Assembly (NCBI GenBank): GCA_963969495.1
Contig: OZ018324.1
Location: forward strand, 46,472,019-46,536,018
Length of the DNA stretch: 64,000 nucleotides
Source: Ceratothoa steindachneri
Taxonomy: Eukaryota; Arthropoda; Malacostraca; Isopoda; Cymothoidae
Direction: 5' to 3'
The notes beneath the pieces were generated by a model. That model did not search any database. It saw only the letters and a program-made list of their open reading frames with translations, and had not been told where the DNA came from. Made by a program: the position numbers and the translations under genes. This document shows positions 23,523 through 36,070 of this stretch, in pieces (position 1 is the stretch's first letter; every line of letters begins with the position of its first letter).

Positions 23523-24607
23523 TGGTATGTACATACTCACATGCCGCCAGACAATCTTGTGAACGAAAGAAATTTGTCGTTTGAGTTGACCTTCGTCTCC
23601 TCCCCCCCCCACCCTTCTCCCAACTGGCGAGAGGAAGTCGGACGAAAAAAGGCCTATCTCACAAAGAAGCCTAAATTCTATTTGCCTTCTTTATAATACC
23701 ATGGAAATTGTCCAGAAGGATCTGCGATAAGCGAATTGTCGTGAATGGAATCTCTCTCTTAATTTCCCACAATCCGCGATATAAATAACATCGCCGTTTA
23801 CCCCTCTACAGCAGTGTCCAAAACCAACTCGCGTAACGCGTAACTATCACGTTGAACGAGAGTCGTTGCCGTAACGTATCGACTACCAACACGCCGTCGA
23901 GTCAACTTGGTCGCTGTCTCAAAGTGTTCCTGGAAGTAAATCTCGCCCCGCAGAATCTGTGACTAGAAGAGTACGCTCTGTTGCTCAACAAAACTTGAGA
24001 AAGAAAAAGAACATCCAAATAGTTACTGGAAGTTACTATTTGTTAGCGTCACATCCAGTTAGGAGTTAACTAACCGGAACTGCAGCCAGCAGCCCTGAAC
24101 CCGTCGTCTTATCCACCCTCTCCCCGAGAACTCGTGTTAACGCCACCCGAACCACTCCGTCTGGACCTGAATAGTCTTCTCTCCAATCCATCACAATTAA
24201 TGGTAAGCTGTAAACCCAGTGTCTCTCTATTCTTAAATTACCTATTTAATTAACAATTATTGATACTGCCATTAAGTCATTATAAATCTAGACGCTTAAC
24301 GTCAGTGTTTAATATTTAATCCTTAATTTTGTCTGTTTAACTATTGTTAATTATTATATTTGTGTAAAGTAAAGTTTATTTTCTTTACGTGTGTTTATTT
24401 GTGGCTCCTCCTTTTTGGCGTACCTTTGGCAAGACTTTAATTAAGAATCCCTCTGGCTAATTTATTCAACCTGTATTTTGCACTCTTAGAATTCAACAAT
24501 CACAAACCTTCCCCCAGTAACAAGTGGGACTTTTATAGTGAGAATCCTAGCTACGGTACAACACGCCTCTAACCAGCTTTCGCACGTTCAGTAGGAATTA
24601 AAGCCTA

Positions 24608-24677
<70 letters not shown>

Positions 24678-24783
24678 CGTAGATTAAGTCATAGGGTCAA
24701 TACCATCGACTTAGACAAAAGCGGTGTGTCCAGATCAAGGACTAGAATAATTATTGGACCAGACTATGAGCAATTCTACGACA
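23523..24783 (+). repeat. 3' LTR of the Gmr1-like element
   Basis: TGG...ACA boundaries and full-length similarity to 17258-18536. Contains the TATA box (23780) and a 65-bp (AT)n tract (24610-24674). The 297 bp between the RNase H stop and the LTR have no readable gene. Confidence 0.9.
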
Positions 24784-25116
24784 TCACCCTACCTGTTTTA
24801 TCAAGGTGTCAGGCTTATTTCAGACGGTTATGTGCAGCTGCTGGTAAAACTATGTTGGAAAGAGTTGCTACTGGAAGGTCATACCTCTGAAAAGAGTGAG
24901 AAGTGGTTTTCGATTGTAATCTCATGGATCAATATGTATTAGGTGCACTTGAGAAAGACACCAAACGTTTTTCTTGCAACCCAAAGGCCAAGCTGGTAGC
25001 CAAAATCATGAAGGTATTCGAAGATTTTCCCAGTGACACAGTAAGGAACGCTTACGCTAGGTTTCGGAGCCGTCTTGAAGGCGGTGTGAAAACTGAAGGC
25101 GGCTAATTGAAGTAAA
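24784..25116 (+). pseudogene. Mariner transposase, 3' piece of relic B
   Basis: Begins TSPYLFYQGVRL, then ISDGYVQLLVKLCWKELLLEG, and after a large gap continues LGALEKDTKRF, NAYARFRSRLEGGVKTEGG and a stop. It continues relic B after the LTR element, but the first 47 bp repeat the last 48 bp before the 5' LTR. The middle of the catalytic domain (the QQDGAP and WPPxSPD region) is deleted. Confidence 0.8.
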
Positions 25117-25119
25117 CCG

Positions 25120-26080
25120 TTATGTTTCAGATATAATCTATTTGATCGGTTTTTAAATTTTTAAAATACATTTGTTTTGGGATAAGATATTGCCTTTTTT
25201 TCTTATATTCAAATCCTCACATCTAGTCAAAAGGCTCTCTATATCGTACTATTTGTGGGTAAATTCTCATGAGAATATATTACTTCTTCTTGCACAAAAC
25301 TTGTATTCTTTTCCCGTATAAAAGTTGTATTAATTTATCTATTTTGGATTAGTGGTAAAAAATGAAGTTAGGCAAAGAAAAATCTATGGAAGCTGCATAT
25401 TGAAAAAAGACTATGGCCATTAATCGCACTAGAGTGAGGAATGATGCACAGCTCGTATAAATCTCCCCTTCCCCCATTCAATAAAGTATCCATCCCAGGG
25501 TCAAAATCTGTTAGAGATCAAATCTGGTGTGCGGATATCCTGTAAAGGTGAGATGCTCGAATCAGCAGACACGGGAAAGAAAATTAATGAATATAATGCG
25601 AGATTAAATAAAACCCCATACAATTCCAAAGATATTCGTATGCTTATGCAAAAAAATCAACTAACGCTGTATACGATTACCAATTGGCCCTAGGAGTAAA
25701 AACTAAAGCTTATTATTTTTAACATAATTACGTTTGGCTTGTTTTAAAGGACCATAATTTGCATAAGTGAATTGGACACCTGGGATATTGAAAAGGGCAG
25801 ATATTAGGAAAGATGGGTACAAGAAGGAAGCATTTTTTTTCAATAAATTCTTTACAGCAGCGGACAAAACTTTTCGGATACATGAAATATAATGGTATAT
25901 GTTTACACATATATGTGTTCCCTGCATCTGGAAAGCATGATAAAAGTACAAACTTGACTATTTTGAAATATGTAGAAATAGCAATGTCTTTGAAAGTTCT
26001 GATATCCTAGTATCGGTATACGGTCTGTTAGTCAAAAGTTCTTCATATAATTCATGAATATTTGTTGATTAATAAGATAT
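25120..26080. other. No gene recognised
   Basis: AT-rich sequence. Overlapping open frames on both strands near 25700-26010 show no motif. Confidence 0.45.
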
Positions 26081-26081
26081 T

Positions 26082-27110
26082 ACATGTCGACAGGATCAGA
26101 TAATGATTTGATAATGGCGAAAACACGTAAATATTCCGTGGCGGAATTAAATCTGGTACGCATGCTGAACAAATAGGGTTTCAATTGTCGACAAATCACC
26201 TTGAGGGTTGACGGATCACATTCCGAGATTTTAGAAGGGTTAAAAAGGATCTGAGAACGTGGTACCACCCAAGACCGACCTAATTATAGACGACCCAGGG
26301 TCAGTGCCCAACGCTATGACAGCTCCCTGCGTCGTATAAGCCTTGGGGGTCCGTAAGAAATCACGAGTCAAGCTCAAAAATAGACTAACAGAAGTCGGTC
26401 AGGTCAATGCATCCGTCAGAACACTCCATCGCAGAAGGTTTGAACAAGTCCTGAAGTCATGCAAAGTGAGCTAGAAGCCACATAATTAGCACTTACTAGA
26501 AGCGACGTTAACTGGCCTCAGAAAGGGCTCACTGCAACTGTAACACCGTGAGTTGGACTTGTATTATTTTCCGAGGAGTCGAAGTTCTAATTGTTCTTCA
26601 ACAGATACAAAGCTGGAGTCCGCAAGAGGCCAGGAGAGTAGTGGAACAAAGAGTGCTTAGTCTCAAAAGTCAGGCATGGTGGCCGCTTTGTAACGCTATG
26701 TGACTGTGTGTCAAATTGAGGGATGAATCGCCTTACCATTTATGATGACACTCTCAATTCATAGAAGTATCAAGATGTCCCAAGAGATTACTTGCTGTCA
26801 TCAGCCCGAGAAGTGTCTGGAAATGCCAGGAATTAATTTTTCAGACCGAAAATTCTTCATGTCAGAAGTCTGCGTCCACCATGCGGTAGTTTATGGACAA
26901 TAATATAACGATAATAGACTGGCCACCTTTGTCTTTAGATATAAATCCACTGTAAACTTATGGCAGGACTTAAAAGAGTCTAAAAGACGTCGTCAGACGG
27001 CCTCCATTGAGCAACTGAAGGCAGTCATCATCAAGGAGTGGGCAACTATCACACTCCTCAGATATCGCAGCCTCGTGTAGACTATGCTTCGCAGAATAAC
27101 TGCTCTTATT
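26082..27110 (+). pseudogene. Tc1-like transposase relic
   Basis: N-terminal MAKTRKYSVAELNLVRMLNK, then GFNCRQITLRVDGSHSEI and RGTTQDRP (paired helix-turn-helix region), SLRRISLG, and VNASVRTLHRRRFEQVLKSC (second helix-turn-helix). Much decayed catalytic sequence follows, ending NNITIIDWPPLSLDINPL and IEQLKAVIIKEW. DWPPxSxDxNPxE is the end of the Tc1 DDE region; the Glu codon is lost (NPL then a stop). Many stops and frameshifts. Terminal inverted repeats were not identified. Confidence 0.8.
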
Positions 27111-27159
27111 TCCACCAAGAGCCTCACGACACGTTACTGAGATTCCTGTATCTGTTTTT

Positions 27160-28440
27160 TTATGTTCACAGAGCTTTATTTTCTGAGATTGTATGTATGT
27201 TGCTGACGTTACATATTTTACAAAATTGTGTATTTATTTTAGTATTTTTGATTTTTTGCTGCATATATAACTTAGTGATATTTAATCCTCTTTATTTTAC
27301 TATTATATCTACAATGATAGTCATTAAAATTTTATGGGGTAAGTATGTATGATACATCGCCAGAGTTATATTATATATATTTTACACGGTTTTTAAACGT
27401 CAACAACATCCAAAGGAGATAATAGTTTCTACTTAGAAATAGACAGGAATAACGGAGTTTAGTTAATGAATAGAGACCAACAGGTAGCACTTGAACTTGC
27501 GACACAACAAAATAATCTTCTTTCTCTCCAATGTGCACTATGCAACGAACCGCAAAAGGTATTTGATTGTATAAACTATCCTAAATTTTAACTAAGATTC
27601 GAGAGCGCTAAGGTGTTAACGCTGTGTAGTAATTGTTTAAGATCTTTTCAAAACAATTAAAATTACTTTTCTAATATAACTGCCTAACTTTTATTTGTAG
27701 GTATTATACTAACCGGAGTGTTTCATCCGTAAATATAAAAGGTAAGAAGAGCGAACCAAGGTTCACTTTCTCATCTTAATGGGGGCGTTGCTTTTCCAGT
27801 GGCCTAAATTAAAGTAATAAGTTTAAATCGGTGTACAAAGGCCAAAGTATAATTTGACTATAGATCCCATAAACCCTTAGAAATAAAGAATTTAGTAAAG
27901 AAATTGAGTTTCTTGTTATTCATTGGGTTACAATTTGGATAAGTGCGTTTGGAGGAAAAAGTTCATTAAAAAATACGATGATATCTTATTTAAGGTTGAC
28001 ACTGACCAGAATTCAATCGTGTTAAGGTAATTACTTGTATTGAAAAAATTGTCGAATAATATCCATATGCCCGTATTAAAGGAGGCTGAGGATAAACTGC
28101 TAAAACTAAACATAAAACTTGCCGATTCAACTAAAGAGGATACGGTTAATGATATTTCTCTTTTGGTAAGTAGTGATACTATTTCATATTTATTATTAAG
28201 GTTAAGCATAAAAGTTATGTAACATTCTTCAACTCAACTTTGCTCCTTGATCACATAAATTCTCGCACAGAGTTCATTTCTAACGGTGTAGCCGTCCTTA
28301 AAGTTACCGTAGATGAATTGTGGGTAATTGATGCCTAAGGATGATATCAACGCCATATTTGAAAGGAATTCGCTGGCGTTAATGCTCGAAAAGGTTTCTA
28401 CCTTTGTTCAAAACTTCTATGTCGTATTTAAATATACACT
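27160..28440. other. No gene recognised
   Basis: AT-rich sequence with open frames of 60-104 codons lacking motifs. Confidence 0.4.
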
Positions 28441-28454
28441 ACACCTTTTCACTC

Positions 28455-29530
28455 TAAAATTAAAAAAAAAATGAACTTTAAATTTTAAAAGTTGACTTTC
28501 ATATTAAAAATATTGACTTTCAAATTAAAAATGTTGACTTTCATATTAAAAAGCTGGACTCCAAATAAAAAAAAAGGCTTTCAAATTTTAAAAGTTGATT
28601 TTCAAATTAAAATAAGTGAATTTCCCCCGCCTGGGGAGGAACCCGTATTTATGTATGCCCAATCCTCCCGCCCTTGGGTAGGAAGTCGAGCCGAGGCGTT
28701 TGAGAGCCATAAGCCATTTCAGCGCCCAATGGTCCCACTTTGGTTGGCCATTTGCTGAAGGTCTTTCCTTGTGATATTGAGTCCATTTTTTATTTCAGTT
28801 ACTTTTATCTTTAAAATGATATTATTTGGGTTTTTAGAGATCGCTTAATGTTTACAGGTAGAAAATACCAGTATTGCAAATTTGCATTATTAAATATTTT
28901 TCCAGTGCAGTATTTGAAAAGATACTCACTTGGTTACTAAAAGGACTGAGTTATGTAAGGAAACGGGTGCTAGGAGGGCGAAAGAGGTACCAATGAGGAC
29001 ATGATGATAAGATCCCACAAGCTATTAAAATAGGCTCTCTAACCTCACTGTGGAGAGTTGGCCAAAATATTGGAAACGTTCAGAAAATGATTGATGAGAA
29101 TTTATTTTTTTCTAATTTTAAGCAGTATATCAGTACCATCGCATATGGTAAGTAATACTGTAAATATGACTCTTATGAATGTTTCTATGTATAAAAAATG
29201 GTATTTTATTAAGAAATAAGTGCCTGAGAAGCGAAAACACTACGATATTTTTGCGTGGGTTCGTGACGAAATTAGTGCTGTTGACGTTACACAAATTCAT
29301 ATGATATTACATTTTTTTAATTTAATTTCATTTGTTTTTAATTAAGAGAAACTTATTTATGTTTAAAGTCAGCTTTTTTAAGTTGAAAGTAAACATGTTT
29401 AATAGGAAATCCCAGTATTTTAATTTGAAAGTCAACTTTTTCAATTTGAATGTCAACCATTTTAATTTGGATGTCAACTTTTTAAATTTGAAATTCAATT
29501 TTTTCAATTTAAAGTTGAAAACCCGTACAA
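28455..29530. mobile_element. Foldback-like element with repeat-built inverted arms
   Basis: The left arm (about 28455-28620) consists of tandem degenerate units of about 20-27 bp around GTTGACTTTCAAATTAAAAA. The right arm (about 29330-29525) consists of the same units in reverse complement (AATTTGAAAGTCAACTTTTT). The arms are separated by about 700 bp of unrelated sequence. Long inverted repeats made of short tandem units are characteristic of foldback transposons. No transposase is present between the arms, and no target duplication was identified. Confidence 0.55.
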
Positions 29531-29904
29531 GAAAGGTATATAAAAGTAAATCCGAGGAGTCCTCTTAAAGGGTAAAACCATTACTTAGCCCTACATGTGG
29601 TTATCAAGGTGTATGCCACTACTTCTTTCAGTAGTAGTTGATTGTTTAGATCCCTGGCAATTTAAGCTCACCGCACAAAGATTAGTCAGCTAGGGATAAA
29701 AAACATAATTTAACATTGGAAGCGTCTAGGAACCTTAGACTGCCTAGAGGCGGACCTTAGTTTACGTCAAAACGTTAGTTAAATTTTATTTGTGTTGTGG
29801 ACGGCGTGGAGATCTGTAGATAGCAAATGAGCTCTACTTAAATTGGGCCGGAAAAGCGACGTCATGGAATCTCAATAGGTGTGATTGCATTTTGACGCAC
29901 CAAA

Positions 29905-30078
29905 GGTCATCAGGTGAAAAAGGTGGCGGAATTTGGCAGTGTTTCTACGAGTACAGTCATCTGGATTTACAAGCAATGGCAGAACTCCCAAAATGCAAAA
30001 GACTCGCGCCAGAATTGCGGACAGAAGAAGGGGTTACCAGAGAGGGACCGTCGTAGAATCTCCAGGCTTGTAATTGAG
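29905..30078 (+). pseudogene. Tc1-like transposase N-terminal fragment
   Basis: KKVAEFGSVSTSTVIWIYKQ followed by WQNSQNAKDSRQNCGQKKG and ERDRRRISRLV matches the first helix-turn-helix plus linker of Tc1-like transposases (VSxSTVxRxxxxWQxxG, then DRRxLxRLV). Similarity stops at about 30075, so only the DNA-binding part remains. It differs in sequence from the Tc1 relic at 26 kb and is a separate family. Confidence 0.7.
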
Positions 30079-30079
30079 C

Positions 30080-30900
30080 ATATTATTAACAACTTTTTCC
30101 ATATTTTATTAATATTTAGAATGCATATATTCGCCTGCAGTACAGACGCTAAAAAGGCTAACTTACAAATCCATCTTAAAGATGAATATAAATATTGCTG
30201 TTTTTTTTTTATTGAATGATCTCATGAATACCAATATTCCACTTATTACTGATCTATACAAAGTAGTCTTTTTTCGTTCAAAAAACAGCCAAATGATAAT
30301 CACCTAAGCTCTTTTTAAACAAATTAAAATAAAGGGAGAACACTAATACGATTTGCTTCCCAAGTTCCCTATGTTGATAACCTGGTATGTTCTCTTCTTA
30401 CCCAGCAAAATCTAATCCAATTCTATAAACTATCAAGGAAATCTTAATTAAAGCTGCGTTTAATCTGAATAACTGGTATGCCAATTCACCTTCTATTAAT
30501 TACTTTAATAGGAAAGATAATAATTTGGCTAAGAAATCTATAAAAGTACTTGGCTTAGGGTGAGAAACTCAAATTCACTTATCATACCCTCAGAATCCGA
30601 AATAAATTTGGCTTCCAAATCCAAGACAAGTTTTGCTATTCTGGCTTGAATTTATCACCCCTTGATGTTTTTTTACTCCCAGTAACCATTCGAACTTGAA
30701 TGCTCATAAATAGATTATGGGATAAGATATATGATTGTGACGAGATTTTCCACCAGACTCCTAGCTTCAATGGAAGTCAATGAGAGTCTCTTTCCCTTAG
30801 AAAGTACCACCCTCTAAAGAATTAGTAACATTCCTTTAGCGGTTCAGGTTCCAAGACATTTAAACAGTAGTATATTCGATAATTAATCATAACTTATGCC
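30080..30900. other. No gene recognised
   Basis: AT-rich, no motif seen. Confidence 0.4.
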
Positions 30901-30923
30901 ATCTTATAACCGCGGGAAAGATC

Positions 30924-32540
30924 TTGGGGAAACCCATTAAGATTTCTAGTCTCGAACTAACGGCCGCTCTTTTCGCAGCAAGAAAATTGAACGAAGCCAA
31001 AATGGTAATTCATCCGCTTACAGAAAAGATTTTCCTATTGGCAGACAGTCAAATCTTTCCCAAGTGGCTCTTATCCAATAAATTCCCGGTTGAGATATTA
31101 AGGCCATCACCGACATGTAAACCAGAAGGTAGGGGGCGGATAAAATAGAGAACACCATATGGAGCAAGGGACCTGAGTCGTTTTTACATATGGAGTTGTG
31201 GCCAGAGACGGTGATAATCCTCGATACCACTCGTATTTTGTCCTTTAACACCAGCACTCTCCAATTAACTTTGAGCTCTAAAGTACCTATTCAAAGGTGC
31301 TCAAAATCCTAGCCATTAAATTCAGGTTAATCTTGTTAAAGGGAAGGTTATACTAACGTCTTTACGAACAGGAATCGTGAATCATAATATCAACCCCAAG
31401 GAATATGACGCAGCTACAAACTATTGGTTGTAGGGGGTTTAAAAGGATGAATTTCGGATAAGAGAGAGAGAGAAACTCGCTTCTAAGGCTAACCTCCGTT
31501 CTAACCGAATTCTCTAAATTCGTCTTTTTATCGACATGAGTATAATCTAATGCAATTATTGTTTGAACTTTTCGAATCTCGCTTACAGTACTAAATTTCA
31601 AGCTTTGTTACTAAGGGATCAATAGTATAAATACTGCTTATGCATTTGCATCACTCTTAGGGGCACCTTAGCACTAACCAGATGGATACTTCGTGCACGA
31701 CAGGTCATCAGAAAGGTATGTAAAAGATGTCGGACCTCTCGGATCCAAAGCACATGCAGTTATGAGACCCCAGACTATCCTCACTAACCATCTTCTCGAG
31801 TTGGGTATATGTAGATATACCTGCGTCATTCAGATTAAAGGTAAAGAAGGGATGGAAAAGGCATACGACCTTTTATTTACTTGCGCATTGACCGCAAGAT
31901 TATCGATCATCAAGAGGGTATATTGCGATAATGACGCTACGTTTCGAGCGGCGTCAATATTTATAAATATGGTACGAGAGTTAAGAGAATTTAAGGGGAT
32001 CACATGGATGTTCAATCGCACCAACGCCCTCTGATACACACGTTTCTTAGAGAGGTTGATGTACCTGAGTGAGAGACCACTCAAAAGGATTTTGGCTGTC
32101 TTGTCAAATGAGATGAAGTGACTGCTCTCTTACTGAAGTATAAAACATTACAAACCATGGACCATTGGTGTAGGTTTCTTGATGATTTGGGTGATTTAGA
32201 TCAACTAGCTCTTTCTAACCTCGTTTTTGGTTACGGAATGTTTCCTCTGCAACTTTTTTCTGGATCAGGATCCAGAATATGGGACGTCAGAAAGAGATGG
32301 AACGACTCTTACAAAGAGCATGTATTAGGTGGAAAAAGGAGTATCTTGCCGTATTGAAGTCGAATCCATGTTTCTCTCTCTAAGGATTAAATCGTATCAT
32401 CAGTTCCCATCCACGATGATTCCGCGCCCATTAATTTGTAAAAAAGGCCGAATTACGTCGTTATATCATGCCAGGGATGGGAGAGTCTGATCTACAACGC
32501 TGAGAACTAAAAGCCAAAATGTCACCAGATCGATCTCTAA
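30924..32540 (+). pseudogene. pol: BEL/Pao retrotransposon relic (RNase H and integrase)
   Basis: PIKISSLELTAALFAARKLN followed by IFLLADSQIFPKWL fits the BEL/Pao RNase H region (IPRLELxAA...WTDSxxVLxW). After about 500 bp, VKDVGPLGSKA, then DLLFTCALTARLSI, VYCDNDATFRAAS, GITWMFN and RFLERLMYLSERPLKRIL match the BEL/Pao integrase core (LLFTCAVTRAxHLE, SDNAxTFxAA, GIxWxF, WERL). Further on, LFSGSGSRIWDVRKRWNDS resembles the C-terminal RWxxxxxxWxRW region. Frames change several times and stops are frequent; the gag and RT fingers/palm are not visible. No LTRs were identified. Confidence 0.7.
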
Positions 32541-32559
32541 GCTTAACCAATCGAGTTTT

Positions 32560-35500
32560 GGCAGGTCTCAAAAATCGGACAGCTTAGCTACCGGAACATC
32601 AGATCCACTTGCGGGTCGATCAACTGCATCAATGCTCCCAACGCCTGACTTAGCACACCCACCTGCTGGTCAGTCGACTGCAGGTATGGTCATAGCTCCA
32701 AATTCATTGTGCCCACCTGTGAGTCATTCCTAAACACCAATCTCTAGACCTCAACGGCATGCGCCAGCCTTATTGGCTTGCCGACGAATACGGAAAATTC
32801 TGTAAGACACATTGTCCCAATTTTTTAGCATCATTTGCTCTCTTGGAAGTGGAAATGGTTACATCATACCTTCTTGAATATTCAAATACCTTTTACCTAT
32901 AGAAGAAAACGATTTATTTAGTTCGTTGGAAGGCTATGATGCCTTCTTTATGTAATTTGACATGGAAAATGTGCAAGAATTGCCACTGGGATCGTCCGGC
33001 AACGAGGAATAACTGTCAATTTGTTAAAGTGAGGCAATAATACTGTTTCTATCTGACTTACAGAAAAGTGTTGAGAGATTTGGGGCAAATATTTCTTCTA
33101 GATTTCATTATGAAAGTTATAGAAAAAGGTAAGTTTTAATTTCCGCCAACGACCAGGTGGCAGTTCTTTGGGAAGGATCGATAGAGAAGCGCGCACTCAA
33201 CCATATTTCCATCCCAAATATTCTAATTGGGTTGCAAATCGTTAAAATTTTCACTTTCCATAATTATAATTTTTACTAACTTCTCTAGAACGTTTTCTGG
33301 AGAAAATTCTCTTAGGTTTGTCAGTATTCCGAAAAATGAGTTATTGCTAAATTACCTTTGGCAAGGAGATTTGGATAAATTAGCTGGTTTTTGTCCTCTT
33401 ATATTTCCTTTAATCCAAAGATTAAGAAGTAAGATTACCTTCAACTATTGCTAAGCGAGTTTTTCAAAGCCACACACACATGCTTAAACATGCCCCTCAT
33501 CCACTTGAAAGAAAGGGCTTACTAATGGAAACGAAATTCTTTACTAGCAAGTGTTCGACTGCGACTAAGAAATATTTTAGAAAGACTAAAACAGCGTAAC
33601 TTTTAAGAACTAGTTACGAGGCCTATAATATTCGTTTCCTTAAAATCACCACGACCCTCTATTATTTCTGTTTCGCTACCTTCTATTCTATACATATATT
33701 CGCTACAAGGGATGTCGCCCATATTTTACTCAACTGGGACAAATACAAAACTAGAGAGAGGGACGCAAATCAGAATTTAGGTAGTACCGGCAACGTACTT
33801 ACTCGTGCGTTCATGGAGAGGCCTGACAGATTTTGGGAGAGAACAAGCCAAAGTAGCACGCGATCATGCTCGGTTTGTTATTATCCGCACATACTTCACT
33901 ACTCTGACGGTATGATTCCTTTCTTTGTCATTTAAAATACCTTCCTTTCTAGGCTTCACGCGAAGATACGTTTTCTATAATCTCGTCCTAATTGTGAGTT
34001 TCCGAAGCAATGAGCTTCTTAAATGGCCCTGCTTATTCTTTACCTCCTCTGTTTCCGTTGCTCAACAGCTACATGTTTGCAACATTTGGCTTACTTTTCT
34101 TATTTATCGCAGTGTGCCTTTATTTTATGTGATTTTAGTTATAGATGCTTAGCTATCAATTAAAGCTACCACTCATGGGCAGCCAGTTATAGTTCTGGCT
34201 CGTATTATTGGCAACCGATTATCTTTTTTTGTTAGTGCCTTTTGCACGAGTTACTACAGGCGGTAGAGTTTCTTCTTTCTTGATTGAGGGCTGTCTTTCT
34301 TGATTACAGGCTGGAGAGAGGTGATCAGGTATGCTTTATTGGTGAAATAAGCTTCAGCAGTTGATTCAGTATTCTTTATTCGGCAGGAACTTTGAAAGTC
34401 TTCAGCTGTTACGATCTTTCTCTTGAGATACTTTCATATTCCCATTTTATACTCTGGCGTCGCGTCGCACATCTCGCGGCAACTATGAGTTACGAATGAA
34501 ATTAAATTTATACATTCAGCTTACATTATTTCTCTACAGACTGATTTTTTATACTACTATAACACTTTCATCCTCTATTTTAGTATATACACGTGGTTAA
34601 TATCGTAGTTTTTATTACCATTCTCTACATCAAACTTGATTATTAACACATAAATTAATCGATCTGAACACTTAGTTTTCGCTTTTACTATAGTATCATA
34701 ATTTCTTTGTTTTGATTACATGTATTATTTTTACAATACTCTTCCAATAATATTAAAGAGAATGCTAAGTAATTTTGAATAAGAATGGTTAACGCGTTTT
34801 AGGATACGAAATCATCTAATATTGCTTCTTATCACTGTAATAGTATCCTATGAGCAATATTTCGATGATGGAGATCGTCTATCACACGTTATAAGCACAT
34901 GGACGCCTTTGAGACCAAGTTCACTCTAGTTGTCTAGGAAAGGCTATCTTGTAGCTTTTCGACATTCTTCCATATACATGGATAGGTTTGCCATCTTGCA
35001 TCACGTTCTCTGATTAAACATCAATAGACATCTTTTCACAGATCGAATTTTAGTTCTCCTCAGGGCTCCTCATGTCACTTCACCGATTCTACAATGCAGC
35101 AAGTGAAACACTTTCCGTCAAGTTGACCCGTATATCTTCTCTCTTATGATGTAATTATAGACTAAACGAATTCAGGGTAGTCAGCAGCATTCGGGCGCCA
35201 CTCAAATCGTTATCCATGCGCCTTTTATGATATTTCTATTCTCTTCGTGAATATCGGAGCTGTATGGGCACTTATGGGGACTCAGACCCATTACGTAAGA
35301 ATGCTCCACGTGAAGCCATAACAAACATGCCATACGCCTACAAGCAGTGCACACGCTTTCGCCCACCTCAAAACGGATGTTTCTAAGCCTCCGCACGCTT
35401 AGTCGCGCTGAAGCATCAACACGATCTTAAATTACGCATGGGGATCCAAAGCCTTCTTCTCCGCAAGTTTTACCTCAGCCCCAAATTCCTTGCAGGGAAC

Positions 35501-36070
35501 GACTAGTCCTCAAACGAGGTCATACGATACTAAGCCTTGCTCATTAATGACCCTCCTCCAAGAGCAAAAATCCTTTCTTGGTTGTAGACATTCAAAGCTT
35601 GAATGAATCTAACACCCATCCTCGCAATCATCTTCTACTTTTTATGTGCTCTAATTCTTCTCACAAACTATTTTCAAGTTATAAGACCAAACAACCGCCA
35701 GCTCCTGGTTTCTGAAATTTTCTGCAAGCTTCTCAACAAGACGAAAACCTCTGAAGTATTCTTAAAAAGAGGATGATTCAATATTTTCGAGTTGACTCTC
35801 GCGTTGCCCGACAACTATCCAAGCAGTCTCATGCCCACGCATCTTAGCAAGACAACAATCTGTCATTTTTCAACTGCAACTTATTATTGTCCCTGTAAAT
35901 ATATCAAACTTGATTCAAATCAAATAATTAACATTGAATTCAATGTAATGAAACGCAACTCAATTTCGTGTTCTTTTAATTCAATCTCACTGACATTAAT
36001 TCGCTGCAGTGTAAACTAACCTTAAAACATCTCTGTACGTATAATTAATTCATTGTTAATCCATAAAAGT
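32560..36070. other. No gene recognised (3.5 kb)
   Basis: No motif found on either strand. A short near-tandem duplication (TTTCTTGATT...GGCTG) sits at about 34276-34314. Confidence 0.45.

Larger units (their letters stand above)
17258..24783 (+). mobile_element. Gmr1-like Ty3/Gypsy LTR retrotransposon (IN before RT)
   Basis: A complete but decayed element: 5' LTR, primer site, gag, protease, integrase, RT, RNase H, 3' LTR. Domains read along the plus strand as zinc knuckle (19857), protease DTG (20117), integrase HHCC and DD35E (20666-21166), GPY/F-like module (about 21580), RT (about 21900-22830) and RNase H (22856-23226). Integrase therefore precedes RT, as in Ty1/copia elements, while the sequences are Ty3/Gypsy-like. 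This is the hallmark of the Gmr1 group described by Goodwin and Poulter. Several stops and frameshifts, and a changed RT active site, make it inactive. It sits inside a mariner relic. Confidence 0.85.

Noticed and set aside
28640..28760. tRNA-derived SINE between the foldback arms
   Set aside because: GC-rich and somewhat structured, but no convincing A box or B box could be placed.
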